Shown: positions 46,690-57,599 of the stretch, piece by piece
How positions within the stretch are numbered: the stretch's first letter is position 1
Layout of the letters: each line of letters opens with the position of its first letter
The notes under the pieces: model-generated
Database searches by the model: none
Told to the model about the DNA's origin: nothing
What the model saw: only the letters and a program-made list of their open reading frames with translations
Origin: Harmothoe impar
Taxonomy: Eukaryota; Annelida; Polychaeta; Phyllodocida; Polynoidae
DNA length: 64,000 bases
Reading direction: 5' to 3'
NCBI GenBank assembly: GCA_947462335.1
Contig: OX381706.1
Coordinates: 20,684,784-20,748,783, forward strand
Program-made: the position numbers and the translations under genes

Positions 46690-49170
46690 TAGAATATAGC
46701 ATTTGGATAACAGCTTCATACAAAAAAGCATATAAATAATTGAATCCTTATTACTATTAGATTGAAAAAAGACTGAGCAATATTGCAGTTATTCATTCCA
46801 CTGAGCCATGTAATTGACACTTTTATTTTGATTATGGTGCTTCTGTCATTTTTGCTGTTTACTCTGCAGTATGTTTTGAGGCATAAATCATTTTGTGGGA
46901 AATTGGAAAGACCATTTTATGAGTTATCCACATGTGTGGATAGTTTTACTATATTTTAAGAGATGGTTTCATGTCCGTGCTTCAGGAAAGCATACAAAAT
47001 AGAAATATATCTACCTGCAGGCAGACTTTGCTTTGTAATACCCAAGCTTCCCACCAGAGGGCAACATTGATATACAGTCCTCACCGAGATTCTAATACTG
47101 GTTTGGTCCCTATAGACGCATTTCTTATCCCTATCTTGGCATCATCTCCCTCACCCTGTCCCATGCGTTTAAAATAATCTATCATGTCCACAATGCCGAA
47201 AATTAACATTTGCACATTGCTAAAAGCAACTTGGAAAATTGAAAGAGAACACATAACTCTATTTGTTTATTTCTCACAACTGCCACTTCACAGCCTATAA
47301 CCTATTGGGAATCAAACAGTAAAACATGCAGTAGATCTAACCTGCAAAGTGACTATTCTCTATAGCTGTACTTGTATTTTACATAGTCCTTCTTATATAT
47401 TCTTATATTTCAATATTTGATACCTCTCCACTGATTCTACTGATAGATCAATATCTACCATCCGTCCTCAGTCCATACTATTGGCTATACCTTGCAGTCA
47501 TTGCCATAGGTGCCTACGTGATTATTTATCTTCCACTAATATGTTAGTGTTGGTATTGTCTTTTACATTCCTTTGAGTAACCGATATATAATTATAGATA
47601 CTGTTTATCTGATCGGCAGAATACAATAACAATTTATTCTAGTATTACATGCCACTTGAAGTCCAGATATGACTGGGGTTCTATATATTTGGGAAAGGCA
47701 TTATGGTAAGATATTATGTCGAACTGCTTCCTATATTAGCGAAATAGCTTGATCTAGTCAGAATTGTATGCCAGTTGACAGAATGTGAAAAATAACCTAA
47801 GCGATAATTCAAAAGTTAGGTAGTTGAACCAGTACCGCAACTACAACGCTAGATGAGTTGCTCCCCTACACTGGTTTCTGCGTTATACATTTGAACCAGA
47901 CTGTATGAATCAGAAATAGTGTGAGAGACAGATATAATCTATGTTATCTGGAAGCTGTATATATTTATTGGGGACATTAATGTAGAGTACTAGTCAGGGG
48001 CTCTCTTATGTGACTGTGTTGTACACACAAAAGTATTTATTACTATGAAAGAACTAGTAGATGTAGCACCTAAATAAGGTGCCATTGGCGGATTATATAA
48101 AAAATCAGAGCTAGTAAATGTTTCTTTTCAACTGGATTTTTCTGCAAATAAACTGTGATAATTCCAGTACTATTTTGTTGACTGTTGTTTATTAAATTAC
48201 AAGCCGGCTGCATGTCTATCTATGACATCTGAGATGCAACACATGATTGAATCTAGCATAGCATTGCGAAAACAATTTTAGAAAATAAGCCATATTTATT
48301 ATTGATTCATCGTTGAATTCTAATAGCATGGCAATAATTAATTATAGTTGTTCATTCCACTAAGCAAGTTGACACTTTTCGTTTATGCCGGTGCTCTTGT
48401 CATTTTTTATGTTCACTCCCCAGATAATTTTGAGACATGGACAATAATTATTTGTGGTATTGTAGCTTATCTAGCTATAGGTATAACCAAGAGACAAGAC
48501 CTACAAGGACGGATTTAATAGACTGCGACTTTAAATTGTATTTGTAGGAATTGCTTACAACCAGCTCGGTACCCAGGGGATACTAATATATAGATACCGT
48601 AGATGATATTAGGTGACAGCTTATAATCACCACACTCAGAACCTGAGCTCTAGATGAGTATGCCGTGGCATCGTCTAAGCTAGACTGATTTGTTAAGCAA
48701 ACCAACCCTTCTTCCATATATATATGGAGAGGGGCACGCTAGAGACATCTAGTGGTTGGTAGTCACATACCTGGATATAACCATATGTATAACACATGAA
48801 CCCGTCGTTGGTGAATTAACGTTGGTAACATATACCTGGTCCTATACTAAACATTCATACACATAGTGAACAATGTAGACTGATTACATATAGCGTTGAA
48901 TAAACTTGTTGTAAACAGTACCTGTTTTACGGTGAAGATTATTGACCAAATTTATATGGCAGAGGATAAATAGCCATACAGAAACAATGTCCTTGGTTTG
49001 TAATTCCCAAGCTTCCCTCCAGAGGGCTACAGTGATATACAGTCTGCAACAAGGTTTTTGACTCTGGGTTTGGCCTATATATGTCTATTATGTAGAACAC
49101 CTCCTGGGGCATATCAATTATAAACATACATGAGAAGAAACTGCCTTTCATTTTCACCCATTCCCATGTC
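46690..49170. repeat. Diverged local duplication (two copies, gene-free)
   Basis: 46790-46910 and 48340-48460 share TTCATTCCACT(G/A)AGC, TTGACACTTTT and TCTTGTCATTTTT / TGTTCACTC in the same order. 46990-47130 and 48965-49120 share TTTGTAAT(A/T)CCCAAGCTTCC, CCAGAGGGC and GATATACAGTC. The offset grows from about 1.55 to 1.96 kb, so one copy has gained sequence. No coding frame is conserved between the copies. Confidence 0.5.
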
Positions 49171-49579
49171 TCTAAGGATAATTGCTAAAATACTTTAGTG
49201 TATTCTACCCAATCAGGAGAGGGAATAATTCTCACCTCCTCCTACACATATTTAAAACGCAATAGTTCAGCAACTACTAGTTAGATTGCCTTGATTTCTG
49301 AATTATTTTAAAGCTAATCGGATTGTAGATCCAGCAGAGCATTGTTGGAGGATAAATCAGGTTTAGGCAGAATTGGAGGTCAGGTTACGAGAAATTGAAG
49401 GCCAGGGAGCGATGGCCCAGGTGAGATGCTAGTGGATTTGAAGAGGGACATATAATATAACTATCTCTCTATGCATCTTGTAGATTTTGGAGGTTTTTAA
49501 TTCTATTCAAATTTTAAAAATCTCACATGACGTTTGTTTTTTTGAACATACCCTACAAACCTATCGGTGGTTTAATAAG

Positions 49580-49585
49580 TTTATT
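49580..49585 (-). terminator. Polyadenylation signal of the DEG/ENaC gene
   Basis: AATAAA on the minus strand about 55 bases beyond the stop codon. Confidence 0.5.
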
Positions 49586-49638
49586 ATATTCATAGTTGGA
49601 AATGAATAGTCAAATGTGTGGTGTCAAATAAGCATTTT

Positions 49639-51402
49639 CTATCCTGTAGTTACTTTATCTATCCTCTTCCTTTTACAAGAGGACATCAGCACATCCAGTA
49701 GTAGTTGTACTATCTCCATCATACTAAGAACAGACATGCCGACCCACAGCCCCATTAGCCCCCCTATATTTGCCACCATGTTAATGAGGGGATAGTCCTC
49801 CAGCTCTGTGGTCTTCTGTACAGCAGCGTCTGACAGGTACACATTCAGCTTCACAAAGTCCTGCATGGCCTTGTACCGGTTAGAAGTAGTGAAGTGGTCT
49901 GTGAACAGCTGCTTCTTGGTGTCAGAGTAGTTTTGCGTGTAGATTAGATGTTTCATCTTAGGGCCCAGTTCTCTATGCCATATGTTATCAGTCTCCATCT
50001 GAGAGGGCCAGGCACCCAGACTGAACCCTATGTTGTAGGTGTCCTCTCTGCAGGCTGGGAAGCACCCACAGTATGTCATGGTGTCAATTTCTGCCAGAAT
50101 CCTTGTCTTGACCCTCTTTAAGCATTCCATGTTTCTTGTAAGGTCTTCAAATGGTTTGACACACTTCAGCGGGGGTTTGTCACCCTGGCAATTGTCTGGG
50201 ATTGGTGGTAGGTTGTAACAGCTGCTGTGTTTGAGTGACCGTATGTTTACAGGTAGGGTGGATCTGCTGCAGTTACAGTCTACTATAGTGTGGTTCTGTA
50301 TACACCTTTGTAGGCACACAGCCAGGCGGTAATTAGGGCTTTTTGTGTAGGGATCATATTTTGTACAGTCTATCGGCATCCTCTTGTACCTGTTCACCTT
50401 GATTCCCAGAGAACCTATGTACCCTGGTGGGATGGTGAAGCCCTCTGACATTGGTAGGGGAGGGGTGGCCAATGGGTGGACAACCACACGTAGACCCTCA
50501 GACCCTTTCAATGGGTGGCCATCTTCTGACACACCTGGGATCTGAACCGTGTTATAATTCTCGGTGATTTCTGGTGGTAACATACCGGACCCTACCAGGG
50601 ATATCACAGACAGTCCATTTTCAATTCCCTCTTCTGCTGGCTCACCGTCTGATGGGGACAGTGTAACACATTTCCCGAAATAAATGTCATCTAGTTGTAA
50701 TCTATATAAATCCCCAGATGGGCACCGCCTATCTCCAAAGTGACAAACTGTAACCAGTTCTTCAACAGGTGGTGCTAAGGTGTTCATTTCACTGTATGTC
50801 AGAGCCAGAGATGACCAAATTGTTGTCCTTGAAAATGCTTGGTCGATTGCCCTAGTATAGTTAGTTTGATAGTACTCTATGGTCTTCTTATATTCACTGT
50901 GCGTTCTCATCAATTCAATTTCCAATTTAGGCCTGGCTCTTGACACATTCTTCATTTCTATAGTCTGAGCTATATCACCATTATTAAGATGGTATTGTGA
51001 AAAGAGGCTGTAGAGGATATCAACATCAATGTGTCTGTGGTTACAGATTGTCACATCAGGAAAGAGAATAGGATCATATTTGACGGCAAGAAGAGTTTTC
51101 TTATTATGCTGATTGTATAAGTCAACCTGCTCATATATCTGATAGATTAGAAGACCTGAACAAGCAAGGGTGGCCAGGATCCATATAACTCTGAAAGGTG
51201 TATACCGAGCTTCTGTTATCTTACTGAGGCCATGTATGGAGGCAGAGGTAGAGAAGGTCTGCAGGATGTCTGCTATGTCTGATCTATCTGCTTTACTCAC
51301 AGGCACTTGATCCTGTCCTGACTGGATAACTCTGTCTCCCATTTTAAGCATTCTTTTCTGAAATATGATAAATGCAGCTAGAGAAATCTGGCTTTGAACC
51401 AT
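49639..51402 (-). CDS. DEG/ENaC family sodium channel subunit (ASIC-like)
   Basis: Intronless 587-codon frame. Key marks: the His-Gly gating motif (SIHGLSKI, residues 57-58); TM1 about 69-91; FPDVTICN just after it (114-121); a large extracellular cysteine-rich domain ending in CGCFPACREDTYN; TM2 about 540-572 with the Gly-x-Ser selectivity filter as GMS (555-557, GLWVGMSVL); and a short basic tail. Such subunits form trimeric amiloride-sensitive cation channels gated by protons, peptides or force; the ligand here cannot be told. The first 17 codons may be artefactual: TTATCATATTTCAG|AAAAGA just upstream of Met18 is a good acceptor, so the natural start may be Met18 or Met21 (AAAATGGGA, best context), with a noncoding exon upstream. 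Length fits ASIC/FaNaC relatives. Confidence 0.93.
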   Translation of the reverse strand: MVQSQISLAAFIIFQKRMLKMGDRVIQSGQDQVPVSKADRSDIADILQTFSTSASIHGLSKITEARYTPFRVIWILATLACSGLLIYQIYEQVDLYNQHNKKTLLAVKYDPILFPDVTICNHRHIDVDILYSLFSQYHLNNGDIAQTIEMKNVSRARPKLEIELMRTHSEYKKTIEYYQTNYTRAIDQAFSRTTIWSSLALTYSEMNTLAPPVEELVTVCHFGDRRCPSGDLYRLQLDDIYFGKCVTLSPSDGEPAEEGIENGLSVISLVGSGMLPPEITENYNTVQIPGVSEDGHPLKGSEGLRVVVHPLATPPLPMSEGFTIPPGYIGSLGIKVNRYKRMPIDCTKYDPYTKSPNYRLAVCLQRCIQNHTIVDCNCSRSTLPVNIRSLKHSSCYNLPPIPDNCQGDKPPLKCVKPFEDLTRNMECLKRVKTRILAEIDTMTYCGCFPACREDTYNIGFSLGAWPSQMETDNIWHRELGPKMKHLIYTQNYSDTKKQLFTDHFTTSNRYKAMQDFVKLNVYLSDAAVQKTTELEDYPLINMVANIGGLMGLWVGMSVLSMMEIVQLLLDVLMSSCKRKRIDKVTTG

Positions 51403-54312
51403 GGATCAACAATATATCAACAATGAATTCCTGGTAAACAACAGGTATTTATAAGTAAGTCAAATTATGAAAAATCTGAAGAAGGGCAATGGCAGCAATC
51501 ACATGCCCTTTTGTAAGGCACAACAGGAAGACAGCGTTTTGTCATGTTATGAATAGTTTCAATGTCAAGTCTGCAATACAATTTTCTTCATTTTACTAAA
51601 ACAGTTTACATACCTTGCAAATTATTTTGCTATCAGAGATTGTCTATGCCTATGTCACTCTGTCTGTCCACCCCTTTTGTTGGTGCCAGCGAAAAGTGAT
51701 GACAGACCTGAAAGGTGTTCCGAAGGGTAGACTTGTTTGGATAACATTATATTCCTTTATTCAACGTTCGTGTTCTGTTCCACTGAAATTACCATAGCAT
51801 CGCTAGTATAACAATATGTTCATGAATATTGCATCTTACAACAACAAGTCAATACCTCATGCACACAGCAGCTTAGCAACTGCAGACTATTTGTCCAGAT
51901 TTTACTCATTTTACCCCTTTTTTGAAACAAAAGTTCTAATCATATGATAGGGAAGATGGCAATGTTTGGTTTGGTGAAGGACTTAGACTTTTCATTTTAT
52001 TCATAATTGCTTGAACAAATATGAGCTATGTAAATTGGAATGCAAATATCCGTTCCCATGCATACCTTTGTTTTGCCTGGGAAGAGCAGATAGTATCCAA
52101 AAAAGAATGTGGATTCTGGTAATGATCATTTGATATTTTGGTATGTGGCATACTGCCATACGATATGAGACCCAATCAGGCACATTGGACACTTCTGGAG
52201 GGCCCCCTGTTTTTGAATCATAAGAGTAGGTAAAAAGGAGACAGGGGACCCTCAGGAATAGGTCAATCTGCCTGATTTTATGTTGATCCCATGTAGATTA
52301 TGGTAGTACAGGGAATTCATTGTATGGTAGCAAATGCCTTCACAATACTGGTTTATCTGTGTTTTACCAAGGACCCTCTTCCCAGAGGGGATCATAGCCC
52401 TATAATCTCAACTATGTTACTTTAAAGGGGTTTCTTTGGGTCCTAAGTGAGGGTTTCTGGCCATTTCCAGTAAGGTACGGTAAAGTTTTAGCATGAATCT
52501 GAAAATCATGGGTGTTCGAAATCTTTGTTTGTAATATCCAGTATTTTGTGACATATGTGCACAATTTGAGCCTGTGCCCGAGGAAAAGTACATAATATAA
52601 CCCCCCCCCCCAACACACACATCCACACATACTACTACGAGTCGGCCATGCTTCCCTAATCAATGCTAATGAGCCATTATGACATCAATATTGTGCAGCT
52701 TCCTCCAATAATGCCCTTTTATATCACCATGGAAACAGCGATCATCCAAACAATGCAACGCAAATATTGATCTCTCCTCGACACAATGATTACCTTACAC
52801 AACGACCGTCAACAGTTGGAAATATCAATACATGTACATCCTTCCATCCTGCCATTTCTTCTGTAAGCCAAAAAAAAATCAAAAGAAATGTAGCTGCGGT
52901 CCTGAATGTGTACACTGTATAATTCTCGGTTCCTCATGAATCCCATATTCAAGGAACGGATCTGCTGCAGGATGTATTGCAGCAGCAACAGTGCTGCCAT
53001 CTGATGTTTTAATCTGCATAATGACTTAAATGTTGATGTAGAGGGACAGCTGCATACACTTTGTGTCCTTAATTGAGACAAAGGGGAGCGTACAAAACTC
53101 AACACTACAATGATAACAGAGATGGAGCACTTCATCATGTACTGTTCTAATACTTTTATTGACAAACCTCATTAAATGCAATAATTTCCTACCGAAGGTG
53201 CCATAGAAACAACGTTATAATATTTACTCACACATTGTTTATTTTCATATCTAGGATAAGCATTTCGTCTCTAAGGCCAGCAATGTAATCTGAGATGATG
53301 CCTGGAAGGATATGAATATCATCAGTTTTATTGATTTGATCCATTGCTTCAGCACTATACTATGATTACATTGAGCCCATATATAGATATATAAATAGAT
53401 TTATATGATATATGTATGGCATGATTTTTACCCCTTCTTTTGATGCATACCCCACATAGACAATTATGTTCTATTTACTTGTGGTTCAAATTTGGACCGC
53501 ACCATGTTTTTCTCATGGATGAATACTATTTAATAGTCATGAATCAAATAATTGGCGATATCATATAACACTGAGAAGATGCACTAAAAGTGTATATATG
53601 CTCTGCTTGATGCAATGATAAAATAGTCTATTCAGAACTGATTAGCCACATAATTTAGTAATATCCAGATATGCAATGTAAATATGATAGCAATTATGGT
53701 ACACTATATATGAGAACATTACAGATTTACTGGATGCGAAATCATGTATATCACATACAGGTGGGATAATAATTGGAACAGAATGATCAAACCAAGGGGG
53801 GACAACACCGCGGCTCCGTCTGGTGTCAAACACATGCATAACTTTGACCACTGATCTGTTGGCTCTTCAACTCAGCATTTCTGAGAAAATGTCATAATAC
53901 TATGAAACTACCACATGTGGCAAGCAGCCAATGCTACATCCACATCAAAAAGACTTTCCCCTGTGAGTCTGATACATGTTAGAGAAATATCAATGCATGC
54001 AGGTCAACTATTCTTTAAGTGAAACATGGGACATACAACTTGCATAATGCACTTGCAGGTAAAGTCATTACTCACTTATTGCCTACGCCATTTATAAGAT
54101 TTATGGAATTGTGACCTTGCTCCTTGTTGAGTTTGAGTGGGAATATATAATGTACCACACACTAATGCATTAAGGTAGCTCTTTAAATCAATAAACCTAT
54201 TTTGAATTGGTCATGATTTTCCTGCTCAACGCTCAATTTATGATGTATCATCTTCAACAGTCATGCTTGCCTCCTCCCACGCATGGTTCACTCGACCTCT
54301 GCAATAGTTCTT
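51403..54312. other. Intergenic stretch, no supported gene
   Basis: Holds the upstream region of the DEG/ENaC gene, where any 5' exon must lie; I could not identify it. A 118-codon minus-strand frame at 52809-53165 lacks an ATG at its start and shows no domain. C/A-rich low complexity occurs at 52600-52630. Confidence 0.4.
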
Positions 54313-56186
54313 CTAAACAAAGCATCCACATGCTCCCATCAGCACAACAAGGATAAACACAGCACCAAGAGCTATCCCAGCAGTCTGTGTTGTAGTACTT
54401 CCTGCAAAGGGGTAGTAGAATTGATGGTATAGTTTAAAAAAAATCTGAGCTGATATAGTGGCTCAGATGGGATATCATAAAGTGCACCTACACTGAAAAT
54501 CCATAGATTGAAAGGGTTAGTCATTACAGACTATCCTAGGTTCGTCGTATGTGTGTTAGTCATTATGGCAACGTTATATTCAAAAATGACTGAGAGGTCA
54601 GTCAGCAGTGGCTAACCTAGGTTAATCATTGGTGTGTTGTATTTGTATACCACTAGTTGGGGGCCACCTGTAAGATACCTTGATCACCACTCAGTGGCTC
54701 CCCCTGGAAATGAAAATACTAAGATGGGTTGGTCAGTACTGACCAACCTGACAATAATAACTTACCTAGGTTAGACATATAGGGAGCCAACAAATAACTA
54801 ACTAAGTTAGGCACTAGTGACTGAGAGATTGGTCATAAAGGGAGCCTAGGAATATCAGTGTAGTGTAATACTGAGTCGAATGGGACTATTAGAAATGTTA
54901 TATGGTATCATGGAGTGCTGTTCTCTGTCAAACACTTGTGAACATTTTTTGAATTCTCAAAATTTTAAAGAAATCTGATTGAACTTTTATAATCATTATT
55001 AGAAACACTAACCATCTACGTTTGACTCTGGTACCTTGCCGGTTGGCTTTTTGGTTGTGGAGGCATTCTTGTTCTTGTTCTGGGGATTAGAAGTGTGAGT
55101 GTTACCATGTTTATACTGACATTAAGGTGCAAGTTGTAAGTGAAAGTGCTGCACAGAGAAAAGAAACAGTGCCAAAAGGGAGTCCAGGTTGCTTTCAGAA
55201 TGATTCCCCTCTCTAGGGGAGCCCTGGTCCTTATTTGACCTAATTAGGTGAGTCAGGGAGCTACGTGACTCCCCTATAGGTTACTCCCCTTTGTCATCTA
55301 GGGAGTCACCTAGGCTCCATTGGGCAGCATGGGCTCCCTTTAAGAGAGTCATTCTGGAGGGAACCTCGACTACCCATTGACGCTGTTTCCTTTCTCTGTG
55401 TGGGGTTTGGTATGTTATATTCGAGAAGAGAAATCTCAGTATATAGATAATTATTTCATCAAATGCCAATGATAATTCTGCAGTAAACATACTCACACAT
55501 AAGAAATAGCAGTGAGTTTCTCTCATGTACAAGGGGCATTCATCTACATCATATTCATATGCAGCATATGCATATCCACCATCTAAAGTCACATCTAAAG
55601 CTGCATCTAAAGGTGAGGCCGTAGTTATTGGGTACCCATCTGAAAAAGGAAGAAGTTGAAGATGATGTGAATTATTCATACATCATTAAAGTCATAGTAT
55701 CTTCACCAAACAGATAAGGAACGGACAATAAACAGACTGATAAAGTGTCTATAATGTGATATCAGCATTTGAAGGGTTTGGGTGCAAAACGACATATCTC
55801 CATCCCAAAAATGGAGTATATATATTGTTTTTTGGAAAGCCACCCTGGGGTCAATTATTTAAAGTATTTTGTAACAGAATGTATCATTCACAGGCCCTAA
55901 TGATATGGAAAAGAGTAAATTTTGTAAAAAATTGTTTCAGGATTACATCTGACCATCCCTAACCCAGATATTTGTCAGATCTTTGGTCCGTTTCTCAAAA
56001 ATGGCGCTTATGTCGTTTTGCATCCAAACTCTTCATTTATAGCCAGTATAAGGGCTCATATTCAGTGTAAGTAAGCAAATAAAATATGTAGGCCTAACCA
56101 TACGGGCATGTGGCATACATGAAGGCTGACTTTAGGCTGTACATACCTGCTCCCTGAGTGACACACAGTACGAGGGCTGCAAACAT
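54313..56186 (-). CDS. Truncated paralogue of the kringle membrane protein (3' exons, no kringle, no tail)
   Basis: Exons on the minus strand: 56186-56147 (start, MFAALVLCVTQGA, signal-peptide-like), 55639-55497, 55079-55013, 54401-54313. Phases agree (1, 0, 1) and all borders are GT-AG. The second exon begins DGYPITTASP, matching DGYPLTTAAP of the gene at 59811-63538. The third contains KKPTGKVPES against LKPTGNVPEP. The last has GSTTTQTAGIALGAVF against TAGIALGAVF. The span then diverges (ILVVLMGACGCFV) and meets a stop where the long copy continues FIWWRYY into its tail. The predicted product is about 113 residues. A C-terminal hydrophobic end after small residues could be a tail-less membrane span or a GPI-anchor signal. 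The 5' exon is the weakest part; the gene could also be decaying. Confidence 0.45.
55152..55400. mobile_element. MITE family 2, copy 1 (CACAGAGAAA ends)
   Basis: CACAGAGAAAAGAAACAGT at the left and the inverse ending TTTCTCTGTG at the right; inner arms AAAGGGAGTCCAGGTTGC and CATTCTGGAGGGAACC. It lies in an intron of the truncated kringle-family gene. Confidence 0.7.
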
Positions 56187-56204
56187 AACACTACTACTAT
56201 TACA

Positions 56205-56670
56205 CAAGGTGAATGTATGGTGATGCATCATTCCCTCATCATCATGATGTATAAATGCGCGAATAAAGCCCTGGCAGTACATAGACACACAGAGAAAAGA
56301 AGCAGCATCAAAAGGGAGTCCAGGCTGCCTCCAAGATGACTCCCCTGTTTAGGGGAGCCCAGGTTGTCTAAGGGAGCCTAAGTGACTCCCTGGCTGACCT
56401 AGGGGAGTCACCTAGGAGAGTCACAAAGCTGCCCGGCTCAGCTAAGGGAGTCATATAGGGACCTGGGCTCCCCTAGATGGGGGAGTCATTCTGGAGGTAA
56501 CCTGGACTCCCTTTTGACGCTGTTTCGTTTCTCTGTGCAGTACTACATTCATGCATGTTGCCCACTCTGGAGAGGTACACTCTGGAAGGGTATGTATGAT
56601 GCATACATGTAGCCCTGGCAAGTAAACCTTTGTACGACTGAATGCATGCACCTTGGCGACATCATGTAGG
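56205..56670. mobile_element. MITE family 1 copy split by the family 2 insertion
   Basis: The left part holds CATCATCATGATGTATAAATG; the right part holds TACATTCATGCATG and GCATACATGTAGCCCTGGCA. Confidence 0.5.
56288..56537. mobile_element. MITE family 2, copy 2, inserted within a family 1 MITE
   Basis: Ends CACAGAGAAAAGAAGCAGCA and TTTCTCTGTG, with arms sharing AAAGGGAGTCCAGG. CAGTAC occurs on both sides, offset by a few bases on the left. Family 1 sequence (ATAAAGCCCTGGCAGTAC before; CAGTACTACATTCATGCATG after) continues across it, so it is a nested insertion. Confidence 0.65.
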
Positions 56671-57154
56671 GAATAGCACATTGACATAACACAAGCCTGA
56701 TATCAAAGCAATATGTGATATCTCAAATAAAACATAGGCAGGCTAGATCTGGATTTACTTATCCTGTTTATTACTTGTAACGTTACCGTGTATCAAAAAT
56801 GGCAAAAAGGCTTATTTCATGCCAAGAAACCTATAAATATGAAGAAGACGTTATGTATTTGATCACACGTTTCTACCCCTAAGGACTAGAATGGCCGTTA
56901 TCCATAGAAAAGCGGATGAACTGAATCTCATTTTCCATGGCCCCGTTTACCACTGTGACGTCATAAAGATAGCTATGAAACCAATGGTTAAATAACGTTT
57001 TTGAATAGGATTAATAGATTAATAAAACAAGTCCAAACTACTAGTTTCTTCCCTCACGGTACTTGGCTCTGCCTAATGAGATACAATTCAAGTACCGCTC
57101 ATAAAGAAACTGGACTTTTAGACATATTATCGTGAACCTATTTTCATAACTTAC

Positions 57155-57360
57155 CACATAGCCAGATGATGATCAGCTGAACCATATTGGAGAACCTTAT
57201 TTCCAAGGAGTTAGTAACCTCAGTGATTATCAGTGGTATATGGTGTACAATGTATCCAGTGCAATGCAGGACCAACAGTATCAGAGCCCACGAAATGCCT
57301 ATCATTACCACATGGAGCAATGTGTTTTTTGAAGTTGCCAAACTAACAGCCAAAGTTACC
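57155..57360 (-). pseudogene. Exon-like hydrophobic frame abutting a MITE (doubtful)
   Basis: Open frame with an acceptor-like CTGCCCTTACAG and a good donor (TGTG|GTAAGT). It encodes about 68 hydrophobic residues, including HVVMIGISWALILLVLHC and MVQLIIIWLCG, spaced like two membrane spans of a multi-pass receptor. However, the acceptor is the terminal sequence of the adjacent family 1 MITE, so it may be accidental or the remains of an exon broken by the insertion. Confidence 0.2.
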
Positions 57361-57584
57361 CTGTAAGGGCAGCATAATGCTAAAATGTAACATACTGTGG
57401 ATCTTTGTCGTCATGATGCATGCATATCAACATGGTGAGTGACTAGCCAGGGATGTATTTTTGCTGCATCATGCCGACTGTAGGGTTGATACATTCCTGA
57501 GGGGTCGGCATGATGCATGATACGTAGACTTGCCTCCATGCACTATGCCAACAAAGGGCACTCTACTGTCCTTAAAGGATTAAC
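57356..57584. mobile_element. MITE family 1 copy
   Basis: TTACCCTGTAAGGGCAGCAT at the left and CTGTCCTTAAAGGATTAAC at the right; CATGATGCATGCATATCA and GGTGAGTGACTAGCCAGG in the core. Confidence 0.6.
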
Positions 57585-57599
57585 AAATGAGTTGTGGTC

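Noticed and set aside
52809..53165. 118-codon minus-strand frame
   Set aside because: Its first codon is TTG, not ATG, and no motif, splice support or composition bias was seen.
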